Origin: Hydra vulgaris | Taxonomy: Eukaryota > Cnidaria > Hydrozoa > Anthoathecata > Hydridae | Length of the DNA: 64,000 bases | NCBI RefSeq assembly: GCF_038396675.1 | Contig: NC_088933.1 | Location: 40,098,501 to 40,162,500, forward strand | Direction of reading: 5' to 3' | Part shown: piece by piece, positions 40,641 to 51,834 of the stretch | How the letters are laid out: every line of letters starts with the position of its first letter | Numbering within the stretch: the first letter of the stretch is position 1 | Notes under the pieces: generated by a model | Told to the model about the DNA's origin: nothing | What the model saw: the letters and a program-made list of their open reading frames with translations, nothing else | Database searches by the model: none | Position numbers and translations under genes: made by a program

Positions 40641-41560
40641 TTTAAAGTTTGTAACAATTCCTGATAGTCCGAATAAGAACTAAAATTTTTTTAACACCTT
40701 CGATACCATCATTATAGTGTAAAATTGCTGAAATAATACTCATTTCAAAAGTTTTCTTACAAACAAATATGTTTTTAAGGCAACAAAATCAAACCAACGC
40801 ATTAATACTTTCGTTTGTATTTTGGGTCTGCCCATGTATACATTTTAACAATAATTCTTCATTTGATAGATCCGTAAACACTGGTTTTTAAAGCTTATTA
40901 ATCCATCATGGTAAATTTATGCGTTCCTTATACTTTGAAGAATTATGTAATTTGTCATACAAAAATAATGGCGAAACTCTTGAATTGAATATCCAGTACC
41001 GTAGAATAAAAAAACCCATTTTGCATTTTTCATGGCATAAATGTTATTTGTATTGCTTCTTAGAGCTAAACCATGATAATTTTGCATACTATTAATTCCA
41101 TCCTCCGTTTTAACTTGTTCCACGTAATGAACTTATTTGCTTCTTTATAACTTTTGATTAAATTTCGTATGTTATTCCATAGTCTTTTAAGGATTAGATT
41201 TTACTACTTCTTTAAATAATAAACTATATTATTATTTAATACCCGTCTCCAAGGTAATGAAGCTCTAATTCCAATTATCACTCTTGTGTTTGCTTTAAAT
41301 TTTTTTCTACACCGGGTTGTTTTTCCATTCAATTTACTTCTCTTTTTAGAAGAATATAAAACTTTTTTTCATTCACATATACTACACTTGATTTCAAGGC
41401 AATGGGCAAAACCCATGCACTTAGAAAGATTATATACAATGGTAACAAGGCTGTAACAACATGGACATTTAACCTTTTCCACAATACCAAAAAAAATTGA
41501 AAAACTAATAATTATGAAAGAATCTTTATTTTCAATGTAACTTACAACTTGATTTCCATT
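40640..41560 (-). pseudogene. Transposase-like remnant, EVN(T/R)R / HGQTQN family
   Basis: Minus-strand pieces in order: KTTRCRKKFKANTRVIIGIR (the conserved EVNRRxVxAMR region), YLKKVVKSNP-like, GINSMQNYHGLALRSNT, IYAMKNAKWVFLFYGT, CIHGQTQNTNESINALV and HYNDGIEGVKKIL. These match my recollection of a transposase-like family common in cnidarian and insect genomes. It ends with a C-H-G-x-T-Q-N-x-N-E-S block and probably belongs to a DDE-type element. The central catalytic part is deleted between about 41150 and 41240, and stops are frequent. Confidence 0.55.
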
Positions 41561-41616
41561 AATCAGTAATTTTCTTTCACATGCACAACTTGAAGCTGGA
41601 ACAATATCTGTATTGC

Positions 41617-41701
41617 TTTTCTGTTGTCTTTCTGTTGTAAAGAAAAGATTTTTTGATTTCCATAAAAAATCTTTTCTTTACAACAGAAAGACAACAGAAA
41701 A
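41617..41701. repeat. Perfect hairpin, 38-bp arms
   Basis: Arms 41617-41654 and 41664-41701 are exact reverse complements with a 9-base loop. Confidence 0.97.
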
Positions 41702-41772
41702 AACTTTTCTTTTTTGGTCAAAATTTTGCTAATTTGATACTTTAATGATATTTCTTGTAGTCAGTTTAAATG

Positions 41773-41827
41773 TTTTACAAAAAGAATGGTTAAAGTTTTA
41801 AGAACTTTAACCATTCTTTTTGTAAAA
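41773..41827. repeat. Perfect hairpin, 25-bp arms
   Basis: Arms 41773-41797 and 41803-41827 are exact reverse complements with a 5-base loop (TTAAG). Confidence 0.97.
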
Positions 41828-41889
41828 TACACTTACATAATATTTATGTTAGTGAATTTTACAACTATTTTTCTGAATGACTTCATCAT

Positions 41890-41940
41890 CTTCTGAGTTA
41901 CTTCATCACATACTTCAATAGTGATGAAGTAACTCAGAAG
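41890..41940. repeat. Perfect hairpin, 20-bp arms
   Basis: CTTCTGAGTTACTTCATCAC and its exact reverse complement with an 11-base loop. Third perfect hairpin within 330 bp. Confidence 0.97.
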
Positions 41941-41999
41941 CACTGAGAAAGTTTACTTATTTATTTATTTATTTAAGAAAGCGAGAGCAAAACGTTTGA

Positions 42000-42960
42000 A
42001 TATTATTCTTTTATGAATGTTTTTAAAGTGTACGCGTGTACAAGCCATTCCAAATTCGAGATGCAGTCAGAGAGAAAGATTTTGAGCCTAGGGATGTTTT
42101 TGATAGGCGACGTGTAAGTTGGCAACTGCATGATATTTTGTGTTTTGTTTTTAAATTCGGATTTCTAGGAACTCGAATAGATCTGCAGGAGATTTGATTA
42201 ATAATCTTGGAGTTTTTTAAGATTTTTTTTTAGAATTTGATAAAAGACTGTTACAATGGTCAAGTTGAGAGTTAACGAATCCACAAGCAATTGTGTTTGC
42301 TGTTTTTTTGGTGAGAAATGGACGTATGTGGCGAAGAGCACATGGTAGTTTTAGGATTTAACAGTGATTTCAATATGCTGGCTAAGGAGAGTGATGAATC
42401 TAGGGTGACGTTTAGAATTTTTACTAAATTTATTGTAGTTAGTGTTACTCCAGAGAATGTAGTTTTAAAATCATTTTAAATTTTCCAATCTATTTGTTTC
42501 CTAAATAGAATACATTCTGTTTTGCTTGGGTTAAGCAGAAGTCTATTTTCTATAAACCATTTTATGACTGCATAAGCACATTCAGTGATTTTGTTGATGT
42601 TATCTTTCCCTTGGTTAAAGAAAGTGTTTATTTAGGTATCATTAGTGTACTGATGATGATTTGTGTTATGTTTAGTTATAGTATGATATACGGGTGATAC
42701 AAACATCGAAAATAAAAATGTACCTAATACGCTACTTTGTGGTACTCCTGTTGAACTCGCTGACAATCTAGATTTTTTTTTAAGCCAATATAAACAAAAG
42801 ATTTTCGAAAATGCAAGTATGATGTCAGCCATTTTAGGGCAAAATCTGTGATATCAAATTCATCTTTTATACGAGCAATCAGCAGGTTGTAATTGATTGT
42901 ATCAAACGCTGCAAATATGTTCAGAGAGAGGAAAATGGTGGTTAAAGCATCATCAGTATT
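42000..42960 (-). pseudogene. L2/Rex1-like LINE reverse transcriptase, 5'-truncated
   Basis: The minus strand shows FAAFDTINYNLLIARI-like, SASSTGVPQSSVLGTFLFSM, HHQYTNDT (QYADDT box with Ala-Asp changed to Thr-Asn), VIKWFIENRLLLNPSKTECI and FRKQIDWKI. Further left it reads RRLSKTSLGSKSFSLTASRI followed by WNGLYT. This differs from the FADD-type LINEs at 10-19 kb. Stops and frameshifts throughout. It ends near 42000 next to a CT/TTTA tract. Confidence 0.7.
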
Positions 42961-43174
42961 TAACAGGATGTAATTGCATTTCCTAATGAGTGCTGTTTCT
43001 GTGAGTGATTAGACCTAAAATGGCGATGTCTAAGATTTGTGAGTATTGATTACATGGGAAACATCAGTGGAAGTGACGGTACCAAATGTTGTAAAAATAT
43101 CTATAGCGGGAGATTTTTAGATTTGGAGCGGCTCTAAAATAAAATCACGTTGTAATGCACGTGAGTTTTTACAC

Positions 43175-43423
43175 ATTTTTTTTTTTTTTTTTTTTTGTTA
43201 TTCACCTCCCCAAGGCTGAGAAGGCCACTACAGATGAAGAGGCTACTTAATAGTGGTTATAACCCTCTCACAACTCTAAAACTCCAAAACACGAACCTTG
43301 ACAAACAAGGCCGCTGCGCGAAAAAACAAGTTGAGCGCGGTACTACGTGGTGGGGATCGAACTCGGAACCTCTCGCTTATAAAGCGAGAGATTCCGAGCG
43401 CTTTACCACTACACCACTACCGC
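43175..43423 (-). mobile_element. tRNA-headed SINE (copy B)
   Basis: Minus-strand copy of the SINE at 29.8 kb, with poly-A tail (T run 43175-43196), GGCCTT body and the TGGTGTAGTGG A box and GAGTTCGATCC B box. Relative to copy A the anticodon region carries an extra segment (GGAATCTCTC). It lengthens the anticodon hairpin to CTCGGAAtCTCTCGC paired with GCGAGAGgTTCCGAG. Confidence 0.85.
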
Positions 43424-43884
43424 ATCACAACTCGATTTCCACTACACATCACAATTCGATTGTCATTAATGTCATTATCATTTTTTTCGTATTATTATCA
43501 GCATTCTATTAAAAGGCAATTGTTTGTTTGTTTGATTGCTGAGAACAAGAGTTGTTAAGAACAAGAGTAGTTAAGTAATGTTGAGCAAAAAATTTATTAA
43601 CATATCGAAATGGTTTACAAAAGTAGTACAGTACGTCGAACAAAAATTTATATTATTTTAAATTTTATATATTATTTAAATAGTTTATACTTTTTTTTAC
43701 TTAGGTATTTTATATTCATCGATCTACCAGGAATATTTTGTAAAACTTTACTATTGCAAACTTAGCGTACTTTTTTAAAAGTGCCTCAATTTTCAGATGT
43801 AAATGTTACACATAATAGATACCGTTTTATGTTATCCGATATTAATTTACTTTTTATAAATTCTTTTCAACCATCTTTTATAGG
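43424..43884. other. No gene seen; expected left end of the hAT element not found
   Basis: AT-rich. The inverted partner of the right hAT end (CAGAGCCGTAACC) is not present upstream of the coding remnant, so the hAT copy may be left-truncated. Confidence 0.4.
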
Positions 43885-44593
43885 CCAAATAAACAAGAAA
43901 AACCTGCAGTATCAAAATACTTGGAGAAACCTTGCAATTCACAACAATGTTCAACGGAAACTATTAAGAATTTAAACCAGCCTTACCAGCCTAGAAATTT
44001 TAACTTCCCATCAAGTACGTTTGGAAAGGATCCAAAGCAAAGATCATTTAACCGATACTGGTTCAATCGATTTCCATGGCTACACTACAGAAGATAAAGA
44101 TGCTGCTTTTTGTTTTACCTGCATAACTGCTTTAAGTAAAAACATGGTTTCATTGGCAAAAGCTGAAAGAATCTTTACTTCAACCGGCTATCGAAACTGG
44201 AAAAAAGCACTTAAATCTGCGCGAGGTTTTTCAAAGCACGAGTGTAGTGATGCCCATAAAGAAGCAACCGAGCGTTTGATTACTGGACCTGAAAAATGTA
44301 AGGATATTGCAGAGCTTCTTGACACCAAATTGGCTAAAAGTAAATAAACTAATCGAAAAATGCTATTAAAGATTGTTCAAAATATTAGGTATTTGACCCG
44401 GTAATCTTTGCCCCGTACAGCGAGGATGACAAAGAACTGTCCTCGTGGCTTGAAAAGAAAACAAATCGTTTTGTTTCACCAGCAATACAAAATGAAATAA
44501 TTTAAATTATGGCACTACACCTTTTGCGCAAGATTGTCAACAACATACAGTCAGCGGCTATCTTTAGTGTTCTTTTAGACAAAACATGTGATG
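43885..44593 (+). pseudogene. hAT transposase, N-terminal half (TTF/ZMYM-type)
   Basis: In three frames the plus strand reads KPAVSKYLEKPCNSQQCSTE, NQPYQPRNFNFPSSTFGK, NRYWFNRFPWLHY, EDKDAAFCFTCITALSKN, TGYRNWKKALKSARGFSKHE and CSDAHKEATERL. NRKMLLKIVQNIRYLTR and FSVLLDKTCDV follow. The CxxC...H...H pattern is the TTF-type zinc finger of ZMYM-like hAT proteins, and LDKTCD corresponds to LDETxD with the first catalytic Asp. The reading stops at the insertion of the 5.4-kb element and resumes at 49986. Confidence 0.8.
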
Positions 44594-44611
44594 TTTTGTC
44601 TAAAAGAACAC
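44567..44611. repeat. Junction palindrome at the insertion, 21-bp arms
   Basis: GTGTTCTTTTAGACAAAACAT (hAT flank) is followed by GTG and its exact reverse complement, which runs into the CACACC end of the inserted element. The right half is not part of the hAT gene or of the inverted repeat, so it is extra DNA templated from the flank. Confidence 0.95.
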
Positions 44612-44636
44612 ACCTATCCAAAAACGGTCCCAACCG

Positions 44637-44673
44637 CATTGGTCGTTTTTTGAGGACCAAAAAACGACCAATG
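44637..44673. repeat. Hairpin present only in the left inverted repeat
   Basis: CATTGGTCGTTTTTTG and its exact reverse complement around AGGAC. The right arm has only one of the two halves (GACCAAAAAAACGACCAATG), so the left arm gained an inverted copy of about 15 bases. Confidence 0.9.
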
Positions 44674-45914
44674 GGGCATTAATTTCCAAGGTCTTAGGTA
44701 TCACCTGATGTAAAAATTAAAATCTAATCTCTATAGCCAAAGGCGAAAAACGCATTTAAAGTTTTATAGCACTTTGCGCTACTGATCGCACTTGGAGCCC
44801 CATTGTAAATCTATTTTGTTTTTGTTTTTACTTTTGGCTTATGGAGTTTCTAAAAAATATCAAAAACTCTTTACATATATGTGTTGGCTATAACCTGACA
44901 AAAAATCAGCTCTTTAACACTTGTGGTTTGTGTACAGGGACCTAAATTATAGGGTATGGCACTAAAAGCCTCTTTAAAAGGAGACAACGGATGCTTTACG
45001 TTTTTATTCTAACCTCACTATCGACTATGGAAGTTTCAAAGTTTAATAGAATGAAGCCTCGGCATGTATCTTTCAGGCAAAAAAAATAGAAGCAAGATAT
45101 CTTTTATCTGTGCAAATATATAGCTCTTAAAGTAGGAATCTCGCCTTTGAAAAAACGGACAAAATATAGCAGCTTTTTGTGGTTTTTATGCTTTTTAAAG
45201 ATTCAAAGTTACATCAAATAACTAATTTAGTAACAATATCATGTGACTAGTTGATATGGGATTCTATGGTTGTTAGACTTCACATTGTGTGTACTTTGTC
45301 TGCAAAAAAGTGCTTTTTTTGTCCAAGTTTGTATAAAATATGGGGCAGAAAACACAGTTAGAGACATTTTTTCTAATTGTTCTGAACTTAAAACACATAA
45401 AAACCTCTTTATATTTTAGTTGTTAAACCCACAGGTTTGCTTTGTTGTTTTTGTTTAAAATAATAGACCAAATATTGGAAATACACCCAATAGTAACAAC
45501 TTATGTTAATTTATATATGAAATATATCTTTACTGAAATGGGTTTTAACAAGATATCAAACAAAAGAAAATCCCATTTAACCTAAATCTCTCATTGAAAA
45601 AATATATATATACAGACATGAAATGATTTCCTTTAAAAAAAAATTACTTTATGCTGGTGTTATGATGTTTATTACTTTTTCTTCAGATTGTTGTTGAGAT
45701 TTTTTTATTTAGTCATTGCAAAATAAGATATATACTTCTGATTAATTTTATGTAAACTTTTGATATTTTAGGAAACTATAAATAAATTAATATAGTTTAT
45801 GATATAAACAAAAATTTCAGACAAGAATATTTCTTCTCAACAAATGTTATATCAAGTATTTCTAGAAAGAAAAATGAATTATTCAAAACAACGAATTTAA
45901 AGATGCTTGCAGTT

Positions 45915-47788
45915 ATAGTCAATAACACATTTCAGTAACTGGCCTCCATAACCAGAATGATCAGGGTTTCTTATGCAGCTAGCCTATTGAGCACTGAAGA
46001 TTAAATGCAAGGCTTTTGTTGATTGCCCACTAAAAATGCCCAATGCTGTACCCTTTAGAGCAATAAATTCAGGAACATCGTAGAACACTGAATGGGTGTT
46101 TGGGGTGATTTAAACTGGGAGTTGAAGATATGAGTTCTTAAAGTCTTTGATATGTTGAACATATGCAGTATTTAATGTCCTTCCAAAACAGGAGCTAACA
46201 ACACTCTTAAAATGTTGCAATGTTTTTACAAAACCAAGCATATAGTCTGCCTTTTCTCTTTCAACAATTCTTTGCAAAACATCCATATTCTTCAAAAGCT
46301 TATGACAATCATTCCCAACAAACTCTCCATCATGATAAGGTTGTAATTTCATTTTGAGAAGTAATGGCCAATTTTTGCCATTAGGTCATATCTTTAGCAT
46401 TGATTTGTTACAGGTTGATTGTAAGATTATTTACAGGTTGATTGTAAGATTATTTACAATTCCAAGGAGACAATAAAGTTCCATTGGGGGAATAAACTCT
46501 TGGTCAAACAATATGTTATGGACAACATTATAAAAATCCTTTGCGCACATTTTTCCATTCCTAATGGATCTGAAGTTTCTTGGAGTTTTCTTTGAGATGA
46601 TTAGATTTAACATCATACCAACAGCAAGGGTGTTTGCTTGAGTGAGACTGAATGCACAGATTATATTGGCTAACTTCATGTCACATACAATAAAGAAATG
46701 CACATCAATTTTCCCAAAAAAACTTAATTTTTTTTTTACCTTTTCATAAGTTTCTGAAACATTTTCAGCAGCAGCAACAAGTAATTGACGTTTGGCACTT
46801 GTTTCTTTCCCATGTTCTACAGTCAGTAAGCTTTTGTCATTTGAGGCTGAACTTGTTTTAACGTTTTGACATCCACCATTGGAGATAACACTCAAGCTGA
46901 ACTTGAGGAAAGATCCTCCACCATTAATACCTAGTTTAATGAGAGACGGTGAAGTGATTGCTCTAACTCTGAGAATTGAGTTATAAAAATCCCCTAAACT
47001 CTTGCAGTGAACAACCTTCGCCAAATAATCAGTTTTTGTTGATGGCCTTGTAAGTGAGATTTTGGAAACTTTGAATAAACTTTCAACCTTTAGACCAGCC
47101 ATTGCAAAATTTTCTCTAAATTTTGTTCCAACAATTTTTAAATTTGTAGTCTTGTTTAATGTTACAGCCAGTTCTTGCATCTTTTTATTGAAAGACCAGA
47201 ATTGATTTGAACTTGAACTATATCCAAAGTAGTTAGAGAAGTTCTCGATTAGCACTGAGCTCTGGAGGGACCTGGAGTAATAGTTAAAGCTTTACCACTT
47301 TCTCTGCTCAACCTAATTGTGCTCAAATTCAAATTAAATGTATTCTGAAATAGATTTTACATTTCATGGAATATTTACATATAGTACAAGTACTAATTTT
47401 AAGTAAACACCATAATAAGAAACTAAAACACCAACCTAAAAAACAAAAAACACAAAAAACACACACACACACAAAAAAAAAAAAAAACTAAAACAGTACA
47501 ATACTTTAACGAAAAACTTTTGGAATAATAATTAAGTAAGAAGTTTGATAATTTAGGACATAATTCAAATATTCTTTTATACATCTATCTAGAATAAAGA
47601 CTTTTATATACCTAATTAAAATATAGCAAAAAAAGTGAAGTAGATTATAATAATATACAGTAACAACATTGTAAATAATGTATTAATATAAGTATCGGTA
47701 ATAATAATAGGCAATAATAATAAAAACTCCAGTTATTGGTAATAATAATCAAAATAATAATAATACAAATGATAAAGATAACAATTCT

Positions 47789-47855
<67 letters not shown>

Positions 47856-48776
47856 GTAATAATATTAATAGTAATAATAACAACAATAGCAACAATAATA
47901 ATAATAACAATATTAAAAAATAGCAATATTTATAATAGTGAGAGTTGGAAATAGAATAGTGATATTAATTTGAGAAAAAAGTTAAAAAAGAGCAAGTATT
48001 AGTGGTAATAAATTAGCATTGAAATGAAGAAAGTAGTAGAAAAGAATTTTAGAAAAGATCAATTATTAGTAGTTATAGACCAGCATTGAAGTGAATAAGG
48101 TTAAGATGGATAGTAGATAGTTTGCAGTAGAGTAGCATAGAAATTAGGAAGAATACTTGTTTAATAAAAAATTAAATACACTGTTTTTGAATTTGGAAAA
48201 TGTAGGGAGAGATTTTAACTGTGAGGGGACACTATTCCATGTGCATATGCTCTATGGAGCGGATACCTTTTTTCAGCAATTCTAGATTCAGTTGCTACCA
48301 TCTTCTTTAAGTTTTCAAACTTGGTGGCTTGTGAACAATCATGTGCTATTCCTCTTTTGACTACACTGAGACAGTTTGAGCATAGTTTATTAAAGCTACT
48401 TGATAGTTCTATCAAACCTTAATCGGTTGAAAAAGTAAGCTTTTTAGAATCTCCTATTAGTCGGCCATCCTGGCAAACAAAACAATTATAAGAATCAAAT
48501 CCTCTGGTCTGTGGTCTAATAATCACTTTGTTAAAGTTATGTAGCTTAGGAAGAGGCAAGTTTCTATCTCCTTTGCCATGTTTTTGTACCATTGCTCTGC
48601 AGGAATTGCATATGCCCAATGGAACTTTATCATCCTTAAAATCATTGGAACTTCCAGAAAAAAATACCTAGTATTCTTTCCTTGAAGAAATCAGAAATAT
48701 GCTTGTCACATTTTGAAAAACAAAAGAAGCATACAGATTGCCGACAATCTTGATGAGTTTTTCTTATATATAGCAT
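45915..48776 (-). pseudogene. Uncharacterised zinc-finger transposase-like protein, broken
   Basis: Minus strand from ATG 48776: HQDCRQSVCFFCFSKCDK, VPLGICNSCRAMVQKH, YNCFVCQDG and KLCSNCLSVVKRGIAHDC form an N-terminal run of CxxC zinc motifs. After a probable intron (donor AAAAAG|GTATCC at about 48265; it contains the (TAA)n) the core reads LSRESGKALTITPG, SFFGKIDVHFFIVCDMKLAN, FIPPMELYCLLGIVNN and LQPYHDGEFVGNDCHKLLKN. FVKTLQHFKSVVSSCFG, LGIFSGQSTKALHLIF and YGGQLLKCVIDYN follow. The same core is at 62.8 kb. I recall the family from cnidarian and arthropod repeats. The expected FSEQAxEAxH block has lost both Glu (SGQSTKA). At least six frameshifts or stops. Confidence 0.65.
47791..47855. 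repeat. (TAA)n microsatellite
   Basis: About 21 uninterrupted units with flanking degenerate AATAAT; lies in the probable intron of the transposase-like gene. Confidence 0.95.
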
Positions 48777-49985
48777 TTTAGTGGTTAAAAAATTGATCTT
48801 TGAAAAATAACTTTAGTACAAGCTTGTGTTGGTAAAAAATCTTTTTAGTTGTTTAGGCTGTTGACTGCTTATATGTAATTACTTTGATGTTGTGGCTTTT
48901 CCCGGAAAACAAGAAACATTTGTTTTCACATTTTTAAATAGTAGAAAAAACTTGGTCAAAGCAACAAAGGATTGATGAAGAAAGGAGATACTTCAATACA
49001 AAAAAAAAAGCTCAACAAGGTTATATACATTTGATTTATATAAAAAAAACTTGATTCTAACATTAGTTTTGGAATTATTTTATAAATTACCAATTCATTT
49101 TGAATTTACAATTCTAAAGTAATTTTTACAGTAAGAAAAAAAGTTTTTATGACAACAAAGCAAACCTGTGGGTTTAACAACTAAAATATAAAGAGGTTTT
49201 TATGTGTTTTAAGTTCAGAACAATTAGAAAAAATGTCTCTAACTGTGTTTTCTGCCCCATATTTTATACAAACTTGGACAAAAAAAGCACTTTTTTGCAG
49301 ACAAAGTACACACAATGTGAAGTCTAACAACCATAGAATCCCATATCAACTAGTCACATGATATTGTTACTAAATTAGTTATTTGATGTAACTTTGAATC
49401 TTTAAAAAGCATAAAAACCACAAAAAGCTGCTATATTTTGTCCGTTTTTTCAAAGGCGAGATTCCTACTTTAAGAGCTATATATTTGCACAGATAAAAGA
49501 TATCTTGCTTCTATTTTTTTTGCCTGAAAGATACATGCCAAGGCTTCATTCTATTAAATTTTGAAACTTCCATAGTCGATAGTAAGGTTAGAAGAAAAAC
49601 GTAAAGCATTCGTTGTCTCCTTTTAAAGAGGCTTTTAGTGCCATACCCTATAATTTAGGTCCCTGTACACAAACCACAAGTGTTAAAGAGCTGATTTTTT
49701 GTCAGGTTATAGCCAACACATATATGTAAAGAGTTTTTGATATTTTTTAGAAACTCCATAAGCCAAAAGTAAAAAAAAAAAACAAAATAGATTTACAATG
49801 GGGCTCCAAGTGCGATCAGTAGCGCAAAGTGCTATAAAACTTTAAATGCGTTTTTCGCCTTTGGCTATAGAGATTAGATTTTAATTTTTACATCAGGTGA
49901 TACCTAAGACCTTGGAAATTAATGCCCCATTGGTCGTTTTTTTGGTCCTCAAAATTGCGGTTGGGACCGTTTTTGGATAGGTGTG

Positions 49986-51467
49986 TGTTTCCAATACGGA
50001 GCAGCTAGTAGTTTGTTTTCGGTGGGTTGAAGATGATTTACAAGCACACGAAGAGTTCATTGGTATGCATCTGTTACCAAATACAACGTCCGAAGAAATT
50101 CTGCGTGTTCTCAAAGACATTTTCTTGAGAATGAATTTGAAATCGGAAAATGCACGTGGTCAGTGTTACGATGGAGTTGCTTCTATGTCTGGTCTAATAT
50201 CTGGAGTAGCAACTGAGATAAAGTTAATGAATAAAAAGTGTTTATTCACGCATTGTTATGACCATGCCTTAAATCTTGCAATTGGAGATGTCATCAAAAA
50301 TATTCCCAGCCTCAATGAAACCTTTGGAACAGCGTGTGAAATTTGCAAACTTGTTAAAAAGTCACCTAAAAGAAATACCAAACTCGAAGCTATCCGAGAG
50401 TTAACATAAAACAATTCAAAATCGATCCATAAATTTTGTCCAACAAGGTAGACAGTGCGAGGGGATGTTCTTGAATTTTTTCTAGAAAACTATCACGAGC
50501 TAATGGAACTTTGGAGATGGTCATTGCAGGATTTAAACGATACAGAGATGAAGGCAAGAATTTGGGGAGTAAAGTTTGTAATGTCAACATTTGACTTCAT
50601 TTTTTGTTGCTATCTTGGTGAATGCCTGCTAAACAAACCAACAATCTGAGTAAGGCACTCCAACGTCAAGATATTTCAGCAGCGGAAGGACAAAATTTAG
50701 CATCTCAAGTTGTTAATGTTCTAGAAAAATCCGGATGTAGCAAAATTTACGAGTTGTTTTGGGAACGTTCTATGAAATGGAAAATCCAGCTTGGTGTTGC
50801 TGATCCTAAACTTCAAAGAAAAAGAAAAATGCCAGATTATTTACAAAAAACCCTTAACCCACAAAAAACTTATCATTATTACGATTCACCTAAAGAACGT
50901 TACCGCCAATTGTATTTTGAATGTTTCGATCTTGTAATTAACTTTATCAAACAGAGATTTGATCAACCTGATTATAAAATTTATGTCAATCTTCAGTAAG
51001 TTCTTCTCAAGTCTATAAAAAACGAAAGCTGGGAAAATCATTTGCAATCAGTTTGTCGTTTTTACAACCAAGATATAAACCAATCCTTAGCTAAAACACA
51101 TATTGCCCTTCTCCCAAGCATTGTAAAATCACTTGAATACGACACCAAAAAATTTACTATCCAAGATCTTATCTTGTTTCTAAAGACTTTGAATCACTCC
51201 GAAAAGGCTTTACTTACAGATGTTGTAAAGATTGCAAAGCTGATTCTTGTCATGCCAGCTTCTAATTCTCTTAGTGAAAGGTCTTTCTCCGCTTTGAAAA
51301 GAGTTAAAACCTATCTTAGATCAACAATAACAGATTTCCGTCTGAATAATTTGCTGGTTCTTCATACTCACAAAGAAGCAGTTGATAAAACTGATTTAGC
51401 CAAAATTGCGAATGAATTTATTAATAAATGTCAAACACGAATAAACCTTTTTGGTCAATATCGTTAA
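49986..51467 (+). pseudogene. hAT transposase, C-terminal part
   Basis: Continues the gene split at 44593. The pieces are SNTEQLVVCFRWVEDDLQAH, GQCYDGVASMSGLISGVATE (second catalytic Asp), LFTHCYDHALNLAIGDVI and RGDVLEFFLENYHELMELWR. Then come NNLSKALQRQDISAAEGQNL and MPASNSLSERSFSALKRVKT followed by YLRSTI (catalytic Glu and hAT dimerisation region), ending at TAA 51465. Stops near 50407 and 50457 and frameshifts near 50640 and 50998 break it. With the N-terminal part the protein would have been about 750 residues, usual for this family. Confidence 0.85.
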
Positions 51468-51715
51468 TTATGTTGTCAAGATATACAATGTTTGACTCTT
51501 TTATCTTTGACTTCTTTTAATATAATTTATAGATATTTAAAAGTATATGGTTTTAGATGGTCATTAAACTTTTTAAATTACTTCTCTGAACTCTGCAATA
51601 AGTGTCCCTAAAAACTAATTTTAAAAGGTTTGTTTTAGTTATTATAAGTTATTATTTTCAAATTTGTTCTTGATCATAACTCTTCCCTCCTTTTTTTCAA
51701 TCGAAGAAACCCCAG

Positions 51716-51761
51716 CCCCCCCCCCCCCCTCTCCAATATCAAAATTGTGGTTACGGCTCTG
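51716..51761. repeat. Right terminal end of the hAT element
   Basis: Read inward from 51761: CAGAGCCGTAACCACAATTT followed by a G-run, a typical hAT end sequence, 295 bp after the transposase stop. The left partner was not found. Confidence 0.55.
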
Positions 51762-51834
51762 ATATTTTCAAGTTTGCTTATAAAACATATGTTGCATTTT
51801 GCTTCTGGTATTGTGTTATTTGTTTTAGGATTAT

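Larger units (their letters stand above)
44609..49985. mobile_element. 5.4-kb DNA transposon with 840-bp inverted ends, inserted in a hAT gene
   Basis: Left arm 44609-45448 and right arm 49152-49985 are inverted copies, about 97% alike by eye, beginning CACACCTATCCAAAAACGG. The interior carries a broken minus-strand transposase-like gene (45915-48776). The hAT reading frame is split between GATG (left) and TGTTTCC (right): ...LDKTCD | VSNTEQ... The left junction has an extra templated hairpin, so no clean target duplication can be read. The superfamily is not assigned. Confidence 0.85.

Noticed and set aside
47645-47954. Poly-Ile open frames on both strands
   Set aside because: Caused by the (TAA)n tract.
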